Assembly: GCF_000714815.1 (NCBI RefSeq)
Contig: NZ_JMIH01000004.1
Span: forward strand, 246,731 to 310,730
DNA length: 64,000 nt
Direction: 5' to 3'
Origin: Anditalea andensis
GTDB lineage: Bacteria > Bacteroidota > Bacteroidia > Cytophagales > Cyclobacteriaceae
Positions 29,726-39,333 of this stretch are shown piece after piece. Below the pieces are notes generated by a model that was not told the origin of the DNA, did not search any database, and saw only the letters and a program-made list of their open reading frames with translations. Positions within the stretch are counted from its first letter, which is position 1, and each line of letters begins with the position of its first letter. A program made the translations under genes and the position numbers.

Positions 29726-31291
29726 ATGGCAGTAATCGGAGAAATTATCAAAAAAGCTATTGAGCTGGGTGAAAAACTTAATTCTGACCAAAGCCCCAAA
29801 GATGCCCAGATGGCGGTGCTTAGGGACTTGTTAGATACCGCAAAGGATACTGCCTTTGGTCTATATCACGGATTTGATCAGATCCTAGACAGTGAGGATG
29901 AAGATATTGCCAAAACTTTTGGCCAAAAGGTGCCTTATCACGATTACGACAGTATCCATGAAAAATGGTGGTCCAAAATCCATGAAAGACATCATGATAT
30001 AACCTGGCCGGGGATAAATGAATATTTCGCTGTCAGTAGCGGTACCACCAGCAGTAGTAAGCATATCCCTGTCACGGCAGATATGCTGGATGCCATCCGC
30101 AAAACAGGCGTAAAGCAGATCATGACCCTTTCAAAATATGACCTGCCATCAGATTTTTTTGAAAAGCAGATCATGATGCTCGGAAGTTCTACCGGATTGG
30201 TTGAAAACAACGGTTTTTTTGAAGGAGAAATCAGTGGTATCAGCGCCAGCAGGATTCCTTTTTGGTTCAAAAACTTTTATAAGCCTGGGGATGAGATCGC
30301 TTCTATAGAAGATTGGGATGAAAGGGTATTGAGGATAGCTAAGGAAGCCAAAGATTGGGATATAGGCAGTATCAGTGGTATCCCGTCCTGGATAGAGCTG
30401 ATGATGAAGAAAGTCATAGAATACCATAAGGTGGACAATATTCATGATATCTGGCCCAACCTATCGGTTTATACACCAGGAGGAGTAGCATTTGAACCAC
30501 ACAGGAAGAGTTTTGAAAAATTACTGGCGCATCCCCTTACCTATATAGACACCTACCTGGCATCTGAAGGCTTTCTGGCTTTTCAAGCCCGCCCTGATAC
30601 TACAGCCATGGCATTGGTATTGGATAATGGCATCTTCTTTGAGTTTGTACCATTTAAGCCTGAGCATATGACCGAATCTGGTGCAGTCCACCCAGATGCT
30701 CCTGCCTTTACTATAGATCAAGTAGAAGAAGGCGTCGATTATATACTGGTCATCTCTACAGTATCAGGAGCCTGGAGATACATGATTGGGGACACCGTTC
30801 AGGTGACAGATAAAGAAAAGGCTGAGATCATCATTACGGGTAGAACCAAATTCTTTCTGAATGTAGTAGGGTCACAGCTTAGTGTACATCAGATGGATCA
30901 GGCCATAGAAGAGATCCAAAATAAGTTTAAAGTGACGATAACCGAATTTACTGTAGCAGCAGTAAAAAAGAATGATGAATACATACACCGATGGTACCTC
31001 GGATATGATGAGAACAAAGAAGGCAATAATGAATCTGAAATAGCAATAGCTCTTGATGAAATACTTCAGGAAAACAATAAAAATTATAAGGTAGCCAGAA
31101 GTAAATCACTCAAAGGAGTAGAGACCAAACTGATACCTGTAGATCTTTTTAACGATTACAATGAATACAAAAAGAAAAAAGGCGGTCAGGTAAAATTTGC
31201 CAAGGTAATGAAATCTGATGCATTCGAAGAATGGGAGTCTTTTTTAAAAGAAAAAGATGCTTCTATCCTATCGGAAGAAGAAAACAATTAA
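29726..31291 (+). CDS. GH3 auxin-responsive promoter family protein (acyl-adenylating enzyme)
   Basis: 521 aa. The family P-loop SSGTTSSSKHIPVT lies at about residues 104-117. YTPGGVAF and YLASEGF follow in the middle, GDTVQVTDK near the ATP-binding site, and a C-terminal mobile domain. Plant GH3 enzymes conjugate amino acids to hormones through an acyl-adenylate. Bacterial members are widespread in Bacteroidota with unknown substrates. A lipoprotein gene follows 23 bp later in the same direction, probably co-transcribed. Confidence 0.88.
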   Translation: MAVIGEIIKKAIELGEKLNSDQSPKDAQMAVLRDLLDTAKDTAFGLYHGFDQILDSEDEDIAKTFGQKVPYHDYDSIHEKWWSKIHERHHDITWPGINEYFAVSSGTTSSSKHIPVTADMLDAIRKTGVKQIMTLSKYDLPSDFFEKQIMMLGSSTGLVENNGFFEGEISGISASRIPFWFKNFYKPGDEIASIEDWDERVLRIAKEAKDWDIGSISGIPSWIELMMKKVIEYHKVDNIHDIWPNLSVYTPGGVAFEPHRKSFEKLLAHPLTYIDTYLASEGFLAFQARPDTTAMALVLDNGIFFEFVPFKPEHMTESGAVHPDAPAFTIDQVEEGVDYILVISTVSGAWRYMIGDTVQVTDKEKAEIIITGRTKFFLNVVGSQLSVHQMDQAIEEIQNKFKVTITEFTVAAVKKNDEYIHRWYLGYDENKEGNNESEIAIALDEILQENNKNYKVARSKSLKGVETKLIPVDLFNDYNEYKKKKGGQVKFAKVMKSDAFEEWESFLKEKDASILSEEENN

Positions 31292-31314
31292 TTTAATATA
31301 AATTTTAGAAGACC

Positions 31315-31878
31315 ATGAAAAAAGCTAGCAAAATAACAAAATATGCTGGACTTGCTTTCCTGTCTATTTTTAGTCTGGGAGCCTGCACAGCTGATCACGC
31401 ATACAAAACTACCATTACGCCGGAAGACCATATAGAGCCAACAGTTAAATCCTATGAAAGCGATTTCTTTAGAGAAGTAGAAAAAAACAGCATCATCTCG
31501 GTGCAGTTAAATCCGGATAAAGATTTTGATCAGTTTAAATTTATGAATGAACTGGAAAGTATACAGGGATGGAATGAGGAGTATAAAGATTATGCACCAT
31601 TAATGTTGATAGGGGATTCACAGAATAGGATCATGAGAAATCCCTGGATCAGCCTCAATGACTCCATCTCATATAGAATAACACATTACGTGATAGCAGA
31701 TCAGCTACACCTAAAAGCTAATTATATCATCCGAAATGAAGATGATAGAAAAAGTGAAAAATTCAGATCAGGCAATATCGTCAGCAGAGAAACAGCCGCT
31801 GAAGCAGGGTTGATGCCAGTATGGGAAAAAATGATATCTCTGGCCAGTCAATATGGTGATGATATCACAATAGAATAA
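31315..31878 (+). CDS. Predicted lipoprotein downstream of GH3 gene
   Basis: 187 aa with an N-terminal signal ending IFSLGAC, giving a lipobox cysteine near residue 24. The mature part is mixed alpha/beta with no motif I recognise (LNPDKDFDQFKFMNELESIQ near the middle). It lies close behind the GH3-family gene and is closed by a terminator, so the two form a likely pair. Function unknown. Confidence 0.65.
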   Translation: MKKASKITKYAGLAFLSIFSLGACTADHAYKTTITPEDHIEPTVKSYESDFFREVEKNSIISVQLNPDKDFDQFKFMNELESIQGWNEEYKDYAPLMLIGDSQNRIMRNPWISLNDSISYRITHYVIADQLHLKANYIIRNEDDRKSEKFRSGNIVSRETAAEAGLMPVWEKMISLASQYGDDITIE

Positions 31879-31880
31879 AC

Positions 31881-31910
31881 AAGGGAGCTAAACGCTCCCT
31901 TTTATTTTTT
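31881..31910 (+). terminator. Intrinsic terminator after the GH3-lipoprotein pair
   Basis: AAGGGAGC (31881-31888) pairs perfectly with GCTCCCTT (31894-31901) across a five-base loop, followed by TTATTTTTT. Confidence 0.85.
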
Positions 31911-32639
31911 ATATCTTTTTAATCAATATATTTATAATAAATAAATGCCAATCATACCTGACACCTATTTTTACGGTTATAATATTCTCTCTATTATTTA
32001 ATCCCTATGCAATAATTATTACATGTACTCAGCCTCTTACAGTAAAAATTATTACAAACTTTACTATTTATCCTCCCCTTCCAGACGGCCCCAATTTCTC
32101 CTTATCCAAAGCCAGCAGGTAGACTTTACCACTTCAGCCTCTCATACAAATATAAAATTGGTCTCCGATATGGTTTAAAAAGTAACGGTATTATTCCGTT
32201 CAAGTCATCCCTAATACAGATAAAAGGTACGTTGGTATCCACTGAAATAAATAAATCTCTGACTAGGGGCACTCTGTTCTTTTCTAATCATCTATTTCCT
32301 ACCAAAGAACAAAAATGTTCGTCTACGGGCAAATGTGTTCGCCCACTTTATATGTCAATAACAATAAAGCCAGTATGCATACAACAATGCGGTTTTTGAT
32401 ATGGCATGAATGTCGTATCCACCTAATCTAAATAGGCTTATATTGAATCATAAACTCTATTTCCGTGAAACTGTCTATGTTCAATACGGAAGGCAGGTTA
32501 ATCACCCCCGGTTCTGAAAGAAGGAGAGGAACCCGTAAGGGTACGCGGCCAGATGGAGTAAAAAAGGCAGATATAGAATATTAAATAGCAAAGAAGATAA
32601 GTGAAACCAAAGTAAATAGATACTTTACGAACCATCAAC
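31911..32639. other. Intergenic region, 729 bp
   Basis: No convincing coding frame. Notable pieces: a short direct repeat with imperfect hairpin around 32308-32345 (AAATGTTCGTCTAC and AAATGTGTTCGCCCAC), and TTCCGT / ACGGAA inverted arms near 32461-32490. The last 60 bases before the permease are A-rich. It may hold the permease promoter and a leader, or decayed sequence. Confidence 0.4.
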
Positions 32640-35072
32640 ATGCTTAGAAACATCTTTAAAACCGCTTTTAGAAACCTTCGCAGAAATAGATTTTATGCTT
32701 TTCTCAATATTACAGGATTGATACTGGGCATGGCTGTAATACTATTGGTTTTCTTAATTTATTCTTATGAAACGAGCTTTGATACCTATCATACTGATGC
32801 CGAGCGCATTTATAGGATAAATACCATGATCGATTTCAACGGTTCCAAGATGGAAAACAGGGGAGCGCCTCGACCATTGTATGAACTTTTGAAAAATGAC
32901 ATCCCTGAAATAGCGCATATAGCCGTATATAAAACCGATGCTATAGGAAAATGGAAAGCCCATAAGAATGGGGTAATTGATGAAATAGAGAATCCCAGCC
33001 CATCGGCTGTGAATATAGCGTTTTTTGAAATATTTGATTATCAATGGATAGCAGGCAATAAAAACTCCATTTTTGAAGTTCCAAATGGAGTGGCCATTTC
33101 CAAATCCCTCGCTGATACTTATTTTACAGGTGGAGCCATAGGTAAGGAACTGTCTACTGTATACCATGACTTTGATACAAATGAGGACCAGGCACTCGAT
33201 TTTCAGATAGTAGCTATATTTGATGATTCGAAACCCAATACAGACTTTATTTCAGGATTATTTATTCCATATGATTCCTATCAGGACTATTTGGGAATTT
33301 CTAATAAGTGGGGAAATATTTCTTCTAATTTCCAACTATACCTTAAACTGGATAAAACCTCAGATAGAACTGCTTCCGTTGATAAAATTGAGGGCTATAT
33401 AAACCAGAAGTTTCGAGCATCAGAAAACTCTTTTATCAATCAATGGAAATGTTCCTTGATGCCTTTATTGGATATCCATTTTGATAAAACCTATGGGCAT
33501 GATCATCCCAGAAAAGCCTCTATAGCCAGCCTTCATATCCTATTCTTGGTGGGTATTATAGTGCTTATATCCGCTTGTATTAATTTTATCAATCTTTCTA
33601 CTGCATTTTCTTTTGCCCGATCCAAAGAAGTTGGCATCCGGAAAGTAGTTGGTAGTCCTAGGATATATATAGTAGCTCAATTCTTAGCAGAAACATTACT
33701 TTTGGTGCTGACTGCGGGATTTTTATCCTTGATGCTGATCGAATTTCTGGTCCCATATATCGAGCCTGTATATGACTTAGGACTGCAGAAAAGCCTTCTA
33801 AGGTATTTCTTATTAAAACCGGAATTTTATATCTTTTTCATTTCATTTACTTTCCTGCTTACTCTCCTCAGTGGTTTGTACCCAGCATTGGTGATTTCAG
33901 GTTTCAGTCCTCTTAAGGCCTTTAGAACACATTCAGGAAAACATAAAACGGGCTTGGTATTGAGAAGGACTTTGGTGGTAGTTCAGATTGCCCTATCCAT
34001 GGTTTTGGTATTTGGGACCTTATTGGTCGGTCGCCAAGTCGATTATTTCAAAACAAAAGAACTTGGTTTCAACCATAGCCATACAGGATATTTCTACCTA
34101 CCCTCCCACGCCGGACAAGAGGATAAGGCTGCCTTACTCAAAGAAAGAATAAAATTATTGCCATATGTGGAAGAGGTCTCCACTGCAGGAAGCACGATCA
34201 TCAGTACAGGATGGTCAAAAAATACGGCAGAGTTTGAAAGGAACGGAGAAAGGGTTGAAAATTTTTTTGATACCAAGACCGTGGATGCTGGATATTTCAA
34301 AACCTATGGGATGAATTTTCTGGCAGGAAAAGCTTTTGAACCCGAACAGAAGGAAGTCATGGTGATCAATCAATCTTTTGCCAGGGAAATCGGTGCCTCC
34401 AGCCCAGAAGATGCTATAGGCCGTGAAATCATGATGAATGAGAAATCCTGGAACATTACCGGTGTGGTAGCTGATTTTCATTTCCAACCTCTTAAAGAAG
34501 AAATCAGGCCTATCATGTTTATAAAAGATGATGCGGGCTCCTTATTGTCTTATCGGTTTATCGAAGGAGATTTCCAAACCCATACCCAGCAAGTGGTGGG
34601 TATTGCCAAGGAACTGTTTGGGGTAAATGAAATTAAAACGTATACTGTATCGGAAGTAGTTTCGGGATTTTATGGGGAAGAAGAAAAACTTATCAAAGTA
34701 TTGGGCCTATTTACCTTTATGGCCTATCTCATTTGTGCCTTGGGGTTAATAGGATTGGTTTCATATATGGCCTCTCAAAAACGGAAGGAAATTTCGATAA
34801 GAAGGGTTTTTGGGGCAGGGATTGGGCAAGTGACAGTATCCATGATGAAAGAATTTTTGGTGTTGGTAATCATTTCTGCCTTTGTGGCCATACCGGTAGC
34901 CTGGATGTCAGGTGAAGAATGGCTGAAGAATTTCCCCTATAGAACGGAAATCGGACTGGAAATAATCCTTATGGTCATTCTTCTCAGCTTAATTTTTGCC
35001 GGCTTGACCGTTTTCTTCCAGTCACACAAAGCAGCAAGCAGGAACCCTGCCGACAATCTGAGAAGTGAGTGA
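32640..35072 (+). CDS. ABC transporter permease, FtsX/MacB type
   Basis: 810 aa. It opens with the family start FRNLRRNRFYAFLNITGLIL, then a membrane helix and a MacB-like periplasmic domain (about 45-280). Three FtsX helices (about 290-440) follow with EVGIRKVVGSP, then a second helix near 445-465, a second periplasmic domain, and a second FtsX set (KEISIRRVFGAGIG). This duplicated layout is the standard large Bacteroidota form. No ATPase gene is adjacent, so it must use one encoded elsewhere. Possible roles are peptide or lipid extrusion. Confidence 0.85.
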   Translation: MLRNIFKTAFRNLRRNRFYAFLNITGLILGMAVILLVFLIYSYETSFDTYHTDAERIYRINTMIDFNGSKMENRGAPRPLYELLKNDIPEIAHIAVYKTDAIGKWKAHKNGVIDEIENPSPSAVNIAFFEIFDYQWIAGNKNSIFEVPNGVAISKSLADTYFTGGAIGKELSTVYHDFDTNEDQALDFQIVAIFDDSKPNTDFISGLFIPYDSYQDYLGISNKWGNISSNFQLYLKLDKTSDRTASVDKIEGYINQKFRASENSFINQWKCSLMPLLDIHFDKTYGHDHPRKASIASLHILFLVGIIVLISACINFINLSTAFSFARSKEVGIRKVVGSPRIYIVAQFLAETLLLVLTAGFLSLMLIEFLVPYIEPVYDLGLQKSLLRYFLLKPEFYIFFISFTFLLTLLSGLYPALVISGFSPLKAFRTHSGKHKTGLVLRRTLVVVQIALSMVLVFGTLLVGRQVDYFKTKELGFNHSHTGYFYLPSHAGQEDKAALLKERIKLLPYVEEVSTAGSTIISTGWSKNTAEFERNGERVENFFDTKTVDAGYFKTYGMNFLAGKAFEPEQKEVMVINQSFAREIGASSPEDAIGREIMMNEKSWNITGVVADFHFQPLKEEIRPIMFIKDDAGSLLSYRFIEGDFQTHTQQVVGIAKELFGVNEIKTYTVSEVVSGFYGEEEKLIKVLGLFTFMAYLICALGLIGLVSYMASQKRKEISIRRVFGAGIGQVTVSMMKEFLVLVIISAFVAIPVAWMSGEEWLKNFPYRTEIGLEIILMVILLSLIFAGLTVFFQSHKAASRNPADNLRSE

Positions 35073-35240
35073 TAATTACAGATACCCGGAAGAGGGTACT
35101 GCCCATAAAGTACCTGCATAACAAGGTACAGGCTCGATTATAGGTACACGAAAGATAAACAAAAATGAATGAATTTCTTCCTCCCTAATCGTGCTTATAC
35201 CCAAATTAAAAAAGTAAAGGCAACAAACCAATTTGCCAAC

Positions 35241-36218
35241 CTAATGCTTTTCCACCAATCCATATTTATATCTGTAATCTACGGGTGAAATACCGGAATA
35301 TTTTTTGAATACATCTCGGAAAGATTTGGAATCAGCATAACCCACATCATACATGACTTCGGAGATAGTTTTCCTGGTTTTTTCGAGGTTTCGTTTGGCA
35401 GCCTCTACCCTCACCCTTTGCATATATTCTATTAAAGTATTATTGGTGGCCTGCTTAAATCTCCTTTCCAGGGTTCTTCTTACCATATTGAACTTTAGGC
35501 ATAACTCCTCCACACTGAGCCTATCTTGAAAATTTTTCTCCACGTATTCCTGCACATGGATGATGGTTTCATCAGCATGATCCTTTTGACCGGTAAAAAT
35601 GATAAACTCCGATTGGGAATTTCTTCCCATATCTATTTGGAAAATCTTGGAACAATATATGGCAGCTTCTCTGTCTATGAATTTCTCAATAATATACAGG
35701 ATGAGGTTAGCCGATGAAAATGCCCCTCCCCCGGTATAGATTCCCTTTTCATCGGTCATGAGGCCTTCTGGCACCAAATAGGCCTGAGGAAACAATTGCC
35801 TAAAATGGTCAGCAGCTTTCCAGTGGGTAACACATTTTTTCCCGTTTAACAGACCTGTACTTCCCAATATAAAAGCCCCTAGACACAGGGAAACAACTTC
35901 TGCCCCTATGGCATACTGACTGAAAATCCACTCCAAAAACCCTTTATTTTCAAAGATGCCCTTTTGGAGATCAAACTGTATGGGAGGTATGATGATTAGG
36001 TCTGTACGGGGAACTTGATCTATGGTTTTATCAGCTTTGATGGTATACAAGCCTTTATTGAGCGTGATTTCAGTTTCCAGACCCACCAGCTCCACTTCGA
36101 ATAATCCATGCCTGCCTTTAATGGCCAAATACTCATTGGCCTCCAGCAGACCTTGCCGTGCATTCTCCATGCTACCCAGATTTACATGGTGAAGCAGTAA
36201 TATAGAAACATGTTTCAT
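35241..36218 (-). CDS. GlxA-like AraC family regulator with DJ-1/PfpI domain
   Basis: 325 aa. An N-terminal DJ-1/PfpI-like amidotransferase fold (about 3-200) has the nucleophile-elbow stretch VVSLCLGAFILGSTGLLNG with C112. A C-terminal AraC DNA-binding domain has two helix-turn-helices (LSVEELCLKFNMVRRTLERR and ISEVMYDVGYADSKSFRDVF). GlxA-type regulators respond to small metabolites. It is convergent with the FtsX permease gene. Its upstream leader is shared with two other genes in the window. Confidence 0.88.
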   Translation of the reverse strand: MKHVSILLLHHVNLGSMENARQGLLEANEYLAIKGRHGLFEVELVGLETEITLNKGLYTIKADKTIDQVPRTDLIIIPPIQFDLQKGIFENKGFLEWIFSQYAIGAEVVSLCLGAFILGSTGLLNGKKCVTHWKAADHFRQLFPQAYLVPEGLMTDEKGIYTGGGAFSSANLILYIIEKFIDREAAIYCSKIFQIDMGRNSQSEFIIFTGQKDHADETIIHVQEYVEKNFQDRLSVEELCLKFNMVRRTLERRFKQATNNTLIEYMQRVRVEAAKRNLEKTRKTISEVMYDVGYADSKSFRDVFKKYSGISPVDYRYKYGLVEKH

Positions 36219-36255
36219 CTGTTTATAATTGTTTTTTTAAAGGCCATAACTTGTC
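36211..36255 (-). promoter_or_regulatory. Conserved leader block, copy 1
   Basis: On the minus strand it runs from GGACAAGTTATGGCC through TTTAAAAAAAC into the ATG of the GlxA-like gene. About 39 of 46 aligned bases match the block before the gene at 39225. A weaker version precedes the gene at 61854. It is probably a shared 5' untranslated or promoter element; its function is unknown. Confidence 0.5.
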
Positions 36256-36414
36256 CTGTAAGGCAGGTTGCCATGGAGTCTAGTGTGTAGTCCCAGATAT
36301 AAATAGGGTCATCCCCATGTGAACGGTACATTCTATGGCAGGATATCATAATCCAAATATAAGCTTACCTTATGTCGCAATCAACCTAAGGATTTGTCGT
36401 ATTTGCATATTAAA

Positions 36415-36443
36415 GTTACAAATTATCATGATAATTTTGTAAC
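36415..36443. promoter_or_regulatory. 29-bp near-perfect palindrome, putative operator
   Basis: GTTACAAATTATC at the left faces GATAATTTTGTAAC at the right, with one extra A in the right arm. The centre ATTATCATGATAAT is a perfect 14-bp palindrome. It ends 28 bp before the preferred ATG at 36472, a normal position for a repressor or activator site. No regulator family is assigned. Confidence 0.55.
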
Positions 36444-36471
36444 ATTGATTTTTGTATATAGCTTTAAAAAC

Positions 36472-36702
36472 ATGATTGAAGTCTTTTGCACCAATATACC
36501 AAGTTCTGAAGTAGCTGACAGGATACTTGCTATGATAGGTGAGCTATATCCAGACTATAAGGCCAACTTTGATCTGGAAGATTGTGATAAGATCCTCCGT
36601 GTAGAAGGTAAAGGTGTTTTGGAGGTAGACAGCATTATGGATTTGGTAATATGTAGGGGTTATACTATCTCCATATTACAACATATCATCCAGCCTGCAT
36701 GA
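36472..36702 (+). CDS. Small conserved protein, function unknown
   Basis: 76 aa from M at 36472. This start is preferred to an upstream in-frame ATG because the palindrome lies between them and the sequence before M looks non-coding. The body reads YPDYKANFDLEDCDKILRVE and ends LVICRGYTISILQ. The alpha/beta pattern resembles short Bacteroidota proteins that look like one ferredoxin-like or HMA fold without the CxxC metal motif. No function is known to me. Confidence 0.6.
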   Translation: MIEVFCTNIPSSEVADRILAMIGELYPDYKANFDLEDCDKILRVEGKGVLEVDSIMDLVICRGYTISILQHIIQPA

Positions 36703-37050
36703 TCACTGTTTGCTTATTAAAAGTATAATTGTTCTGCGGTAATTATTTTTTCTCCCATGAGGGACGAATCGAACCTCATCAATTCCGTCCTCCTTTTGCA
36801 CCTTTACTAAAACACGATCCCTTTGGTTTTATTTATTTTTATCTAAGATAAATCGGTAGTACTTTATGTCATCTTAAAATACCACAGGATCAATTTCCAG
36901 TTGTTTAGAATGTCAATCAGGATATATTTTAACTGTAGGCTATTTCTCGAAGGTTGTTTATACCCCAAAAATTTGATTTTGAAGAATCAGTCAAAGCTGC
37001 CAGATAACCTAAGGCCCTGAGGCTGCTTACGTTTATCATCAATGTAGATA
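36703..37050. other. Intergenic region, 348 bp
   Basis: Between two convergent genes. Low-complexity AT-rich sequence. I see no strong hairpin, promoter or open frame. Confidence 0.5.
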
Positions 37051-38787
37051 TCAGGTAACGTTAGCTAAATTTAATATTAAAGTAAATGTGCTTCCTGCTC
37101 CAAATTCACTGTCAACGAAAATCTGGCCTCCTTGGGCTTCTATAAATTCTTTGCTTATAGCCAGTCCCAGTCCGGTTCCTTCCTTCTTTGTACCGGGCAC
37201 CCTAAAATATCGCTCAAAAATCTTGTCTTTATACTGTGGAGCTATACCCTGTCCGGTATCTTTGACTGAGAATGAAATATATTGATTGGTTTCTTTTATA
37301 GTCAAATAGATGGTGGAATTGTCATACGAGTAACGTATGGCATTTGAAATTAAATTAGTAAGTACCCAAGCTGTTTTTTCATTGTCAGCATGGATGTACG
37401 AAACTTTTTCGGGGCAGTTTAGCTCCATCTGAATCTGTTTTTGATCCGCTTGGATTCTGGTGGCATTGATAGCATATTGTAAAATCTCTTTTGGATCTGT
37501 AGGTAAAATGGCCAGCTGAATATTACCGCTCTCTACCTGTGTCATATTTAACAGTTCTCCTGTAATCTTCAGCAGTCTCTGAGCATCGTCCTTTATACTT
37601 TCAATCAAATTTTGCTGTTCCGCATTCAGGATTCCTACCTGCTCATTTTCTAAAAGCTGTAAGCTCATTTTAATGGAAGATATAGGCGTTTTAAATTCAT
37701 GAGATACGGTGGCAATGAAGTTGGTTTTTGCCGAATCCAGTTCTTTGTATTCGGTAACATTGCGAAGCAATACTACATGCCCTACAATCGTAGCTTTATT
37801 CTCCCCAGTGGGGGTTATGGAAATATGCTGAATATCTTTTTCAAAATAACTCTCTTTTCCATTGGCAAAGATTTTTATAGGCTTTGTACCATTCTTATTA
37901 AATTTAATTTGTTCAATGTCCTTAATCAATTCCCGCAATAGATCATTTTTTAGTGCTAGATCTTTGGACTGATATCCGATTAGCTCTGAAGCGGGCAGGC
38001 CTAAAATCTGATTGGCTTCTTCATTGGCAAATATGACACACATTTTTTCATCCAGACCGATGACTGGGTCGTGCATTTTATCAATCAAGGTTTCAACACG
38101 CTTTTTTTCCATCGTCAACTTGGCGATATTGCTGTTATTATATTCTTCCAGTTTTTGGGCCATAACATTGAATGATTTGGCAAGGTCCCCAAACTCACTT
38201 TGACTTTCAAAATGTACCCTTTCCGAATAATTTTTATCTGCTATTTCACATATGCTTTTTGTCAACCTTTTTATAGAATTGGCAATATTTGAGGGGAGGT
38301 TTATTAGCAGAATAAAAGCTATAAGAAAGCATAAAGCCCCAGTACTGGCAATCCAAAAAACAGCACTGTTAGCCGTATTCTTAGCCATCTCACTTTTTCT
38401 TTGAATGGATTGCATATTCATATCCATCAATTTGAAAATGTCATTACGAATATCAGATTCGATATCTCTTTCAGAGGGGTTTTGTTTAAATGCATCAAAA
38501 TGTTCTCTTAACTCTTGAGTAATTTCCCTTTCGTTGGTTTCAGTTAAGTTCTTTTCTTGCTTTAATAGGGTTTCTTCAAATTTTTGAAGTGCTGATGCCG
38601 TTCCTGATTCTAGGGTAAGCAGCATGTTTCTAGAGTATTCCAGTGTCCGATAGTTGTCCACTAATACGTTTTCAGTATCGGCTTTGAGTGCAAACATGTA
38701 TCTTACACTAACCATACTCAGCAGCAGTATCATCAAAAAAAGGAGTCCTACCCCAAGGGTCAATTTCGTTTTGATTTTCACGGCCAA
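37051..38787 (-). CDS. HAMP/PAS membrane histidine kinase of the kdp locus
   Basis: 578 aa. Two membrane helices (about 10-32 and 142-164) flank an alpha-helical sensor region. A HAMP domain (about 166-216), a PAS domain (about 230-340), HisKA with phospho-acceptor H363 in ATVSHEFKTPISS, and an ATPase domain with GTGLGLAISKEF follow. It is the last gene of the kdp cluster and supplies the kinase part that the truncated KdpD next to it lacks. The likely partner is the sigma-54 regulator upstream of kdp; this is inferred from context. Confidence 0.87.
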   Translation of the reverse strand: MAVKIKTKLTLGVGLLFLMILLLSMVSVRYMFALKADTENVLVDNYRTLEYSRNMLLTLESGTASALQKFEETLLKQEKNLTETNEREITQELREHFDAFKQNPSERDIESDIRNDIFKLMDMNMQSIQRKSEMAKNTANSAVFWIASTGALCFLIAFILLINLPSNIANSIKRLTKSICEIADKNYSERVHFESQSEFGDLAKSFNVMAQKLEEYNNSNIAKLTMEKKRVETLIDKMHDPVIGLDEKMCVIFANEEANQILGLPASELIGYQSKDLALKNDLLRELIKDIEQIKFNKNGTKPIKIFANGKESYFEKDIQHISITPTGENKATIVGHVVLLRNVTEYKELDSAKTNFIATVSHEFKTPISSIKMSLQLLENEQVGILNAEQQNLIESIKDDAQRLLKITGELLNMTQVESGNIQLAILPTDPKEILQYAINATRIQADQKQIQMELNCPEKVSYIHADNEKTAWVLTNLISNAIRYSYDNSTIYLTIKETNQYISFSVKDTGQGIAPQYKDKIFERYFRVPGTKKEGTGLGLAISKEFIEAQGGQIFVDSEFGAGSTFTLILNLANVT

Positions 38788-38893
38788 AAGTTTAGAATTA
38801 ATAGTGAAAAGTTGGAATCCATTTCATTGAAATGAAAGTTTATAAATGAAAGTAGAAGTGGATCGGTCATTAGTATTTTATAGCTTTTGAAAT

Positions 38894-39225
38894 TTAGATT
38901 ATGGAGGCCAGCATTTTGATTGATTTCACAGTCTGCAATTAATCGAATAGCTCCATTTTAATCAATAAGTCCGGGATTTTTTAAAAGTCTCATCCAATAG
39001 CGATGTTTCATTAGCTTCATGATATACTATTGGGAGGTTTTGTAAAAAATCCACTTTACTGTTTCCTTGTAGAGCCTCTTCTATCTGCGTACCAAGGGCG
39101 ATACCGCTACGGAGCACTTTTTTTGATAATAGAGACGCTCTTTTTTCGTTTTTTAAGAAAACATAGCATCCTACCAGTCTACTTGCAGATTCATTTGACT
39201 TAACTTTAATCATGCTTTGTTTCAT
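38894..39225 (-). pseudogene. Decayed four-helix-bundle (23S rRNA IVS-type) gene, frameshifted
   Basis: The first 70 codons match the four-helix-bundle family (RSGIALGTQIEEALQGNS, then VYHEANETS). The expected continuation is in another frame: YWMRLLKNPGLID, a stop, then AIRLIADCE. A second shift is needed to read IKMLASII before a TAA at 38894. Two frameshifts and one stop mean it is dead as written. It lies between the kdp histidine kinase and the kdpD-like gene. An 87-aa frame remains open from its start. Confidence 0.75.
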
Positions 39226-39263
39226 CTGTTTACATTTTGTTTTTTAAAGGTCATAACTTGTCC
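39218..39263 (-). promoter_or_regulatory. Conserved leader block, copy 2
   Basis: On the minus strand it reads GGACAAGTTATGACC, then TTTAAAAAACAAAATGTAAA, then CAGATG into the four-helix-bundle remnant. It is nearly the same as the block before the GlxA-like gene. Retention in front of a dead gene suggests duplication with the gene start. Confidence 0.5.
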
Positions 39264-39333
39264 GGGATGGTATATTGCTTTTTGGTAATCATCCTATTGT
39301 GAGACGCATTTCGTCGTGCTCTATTTTATATAT

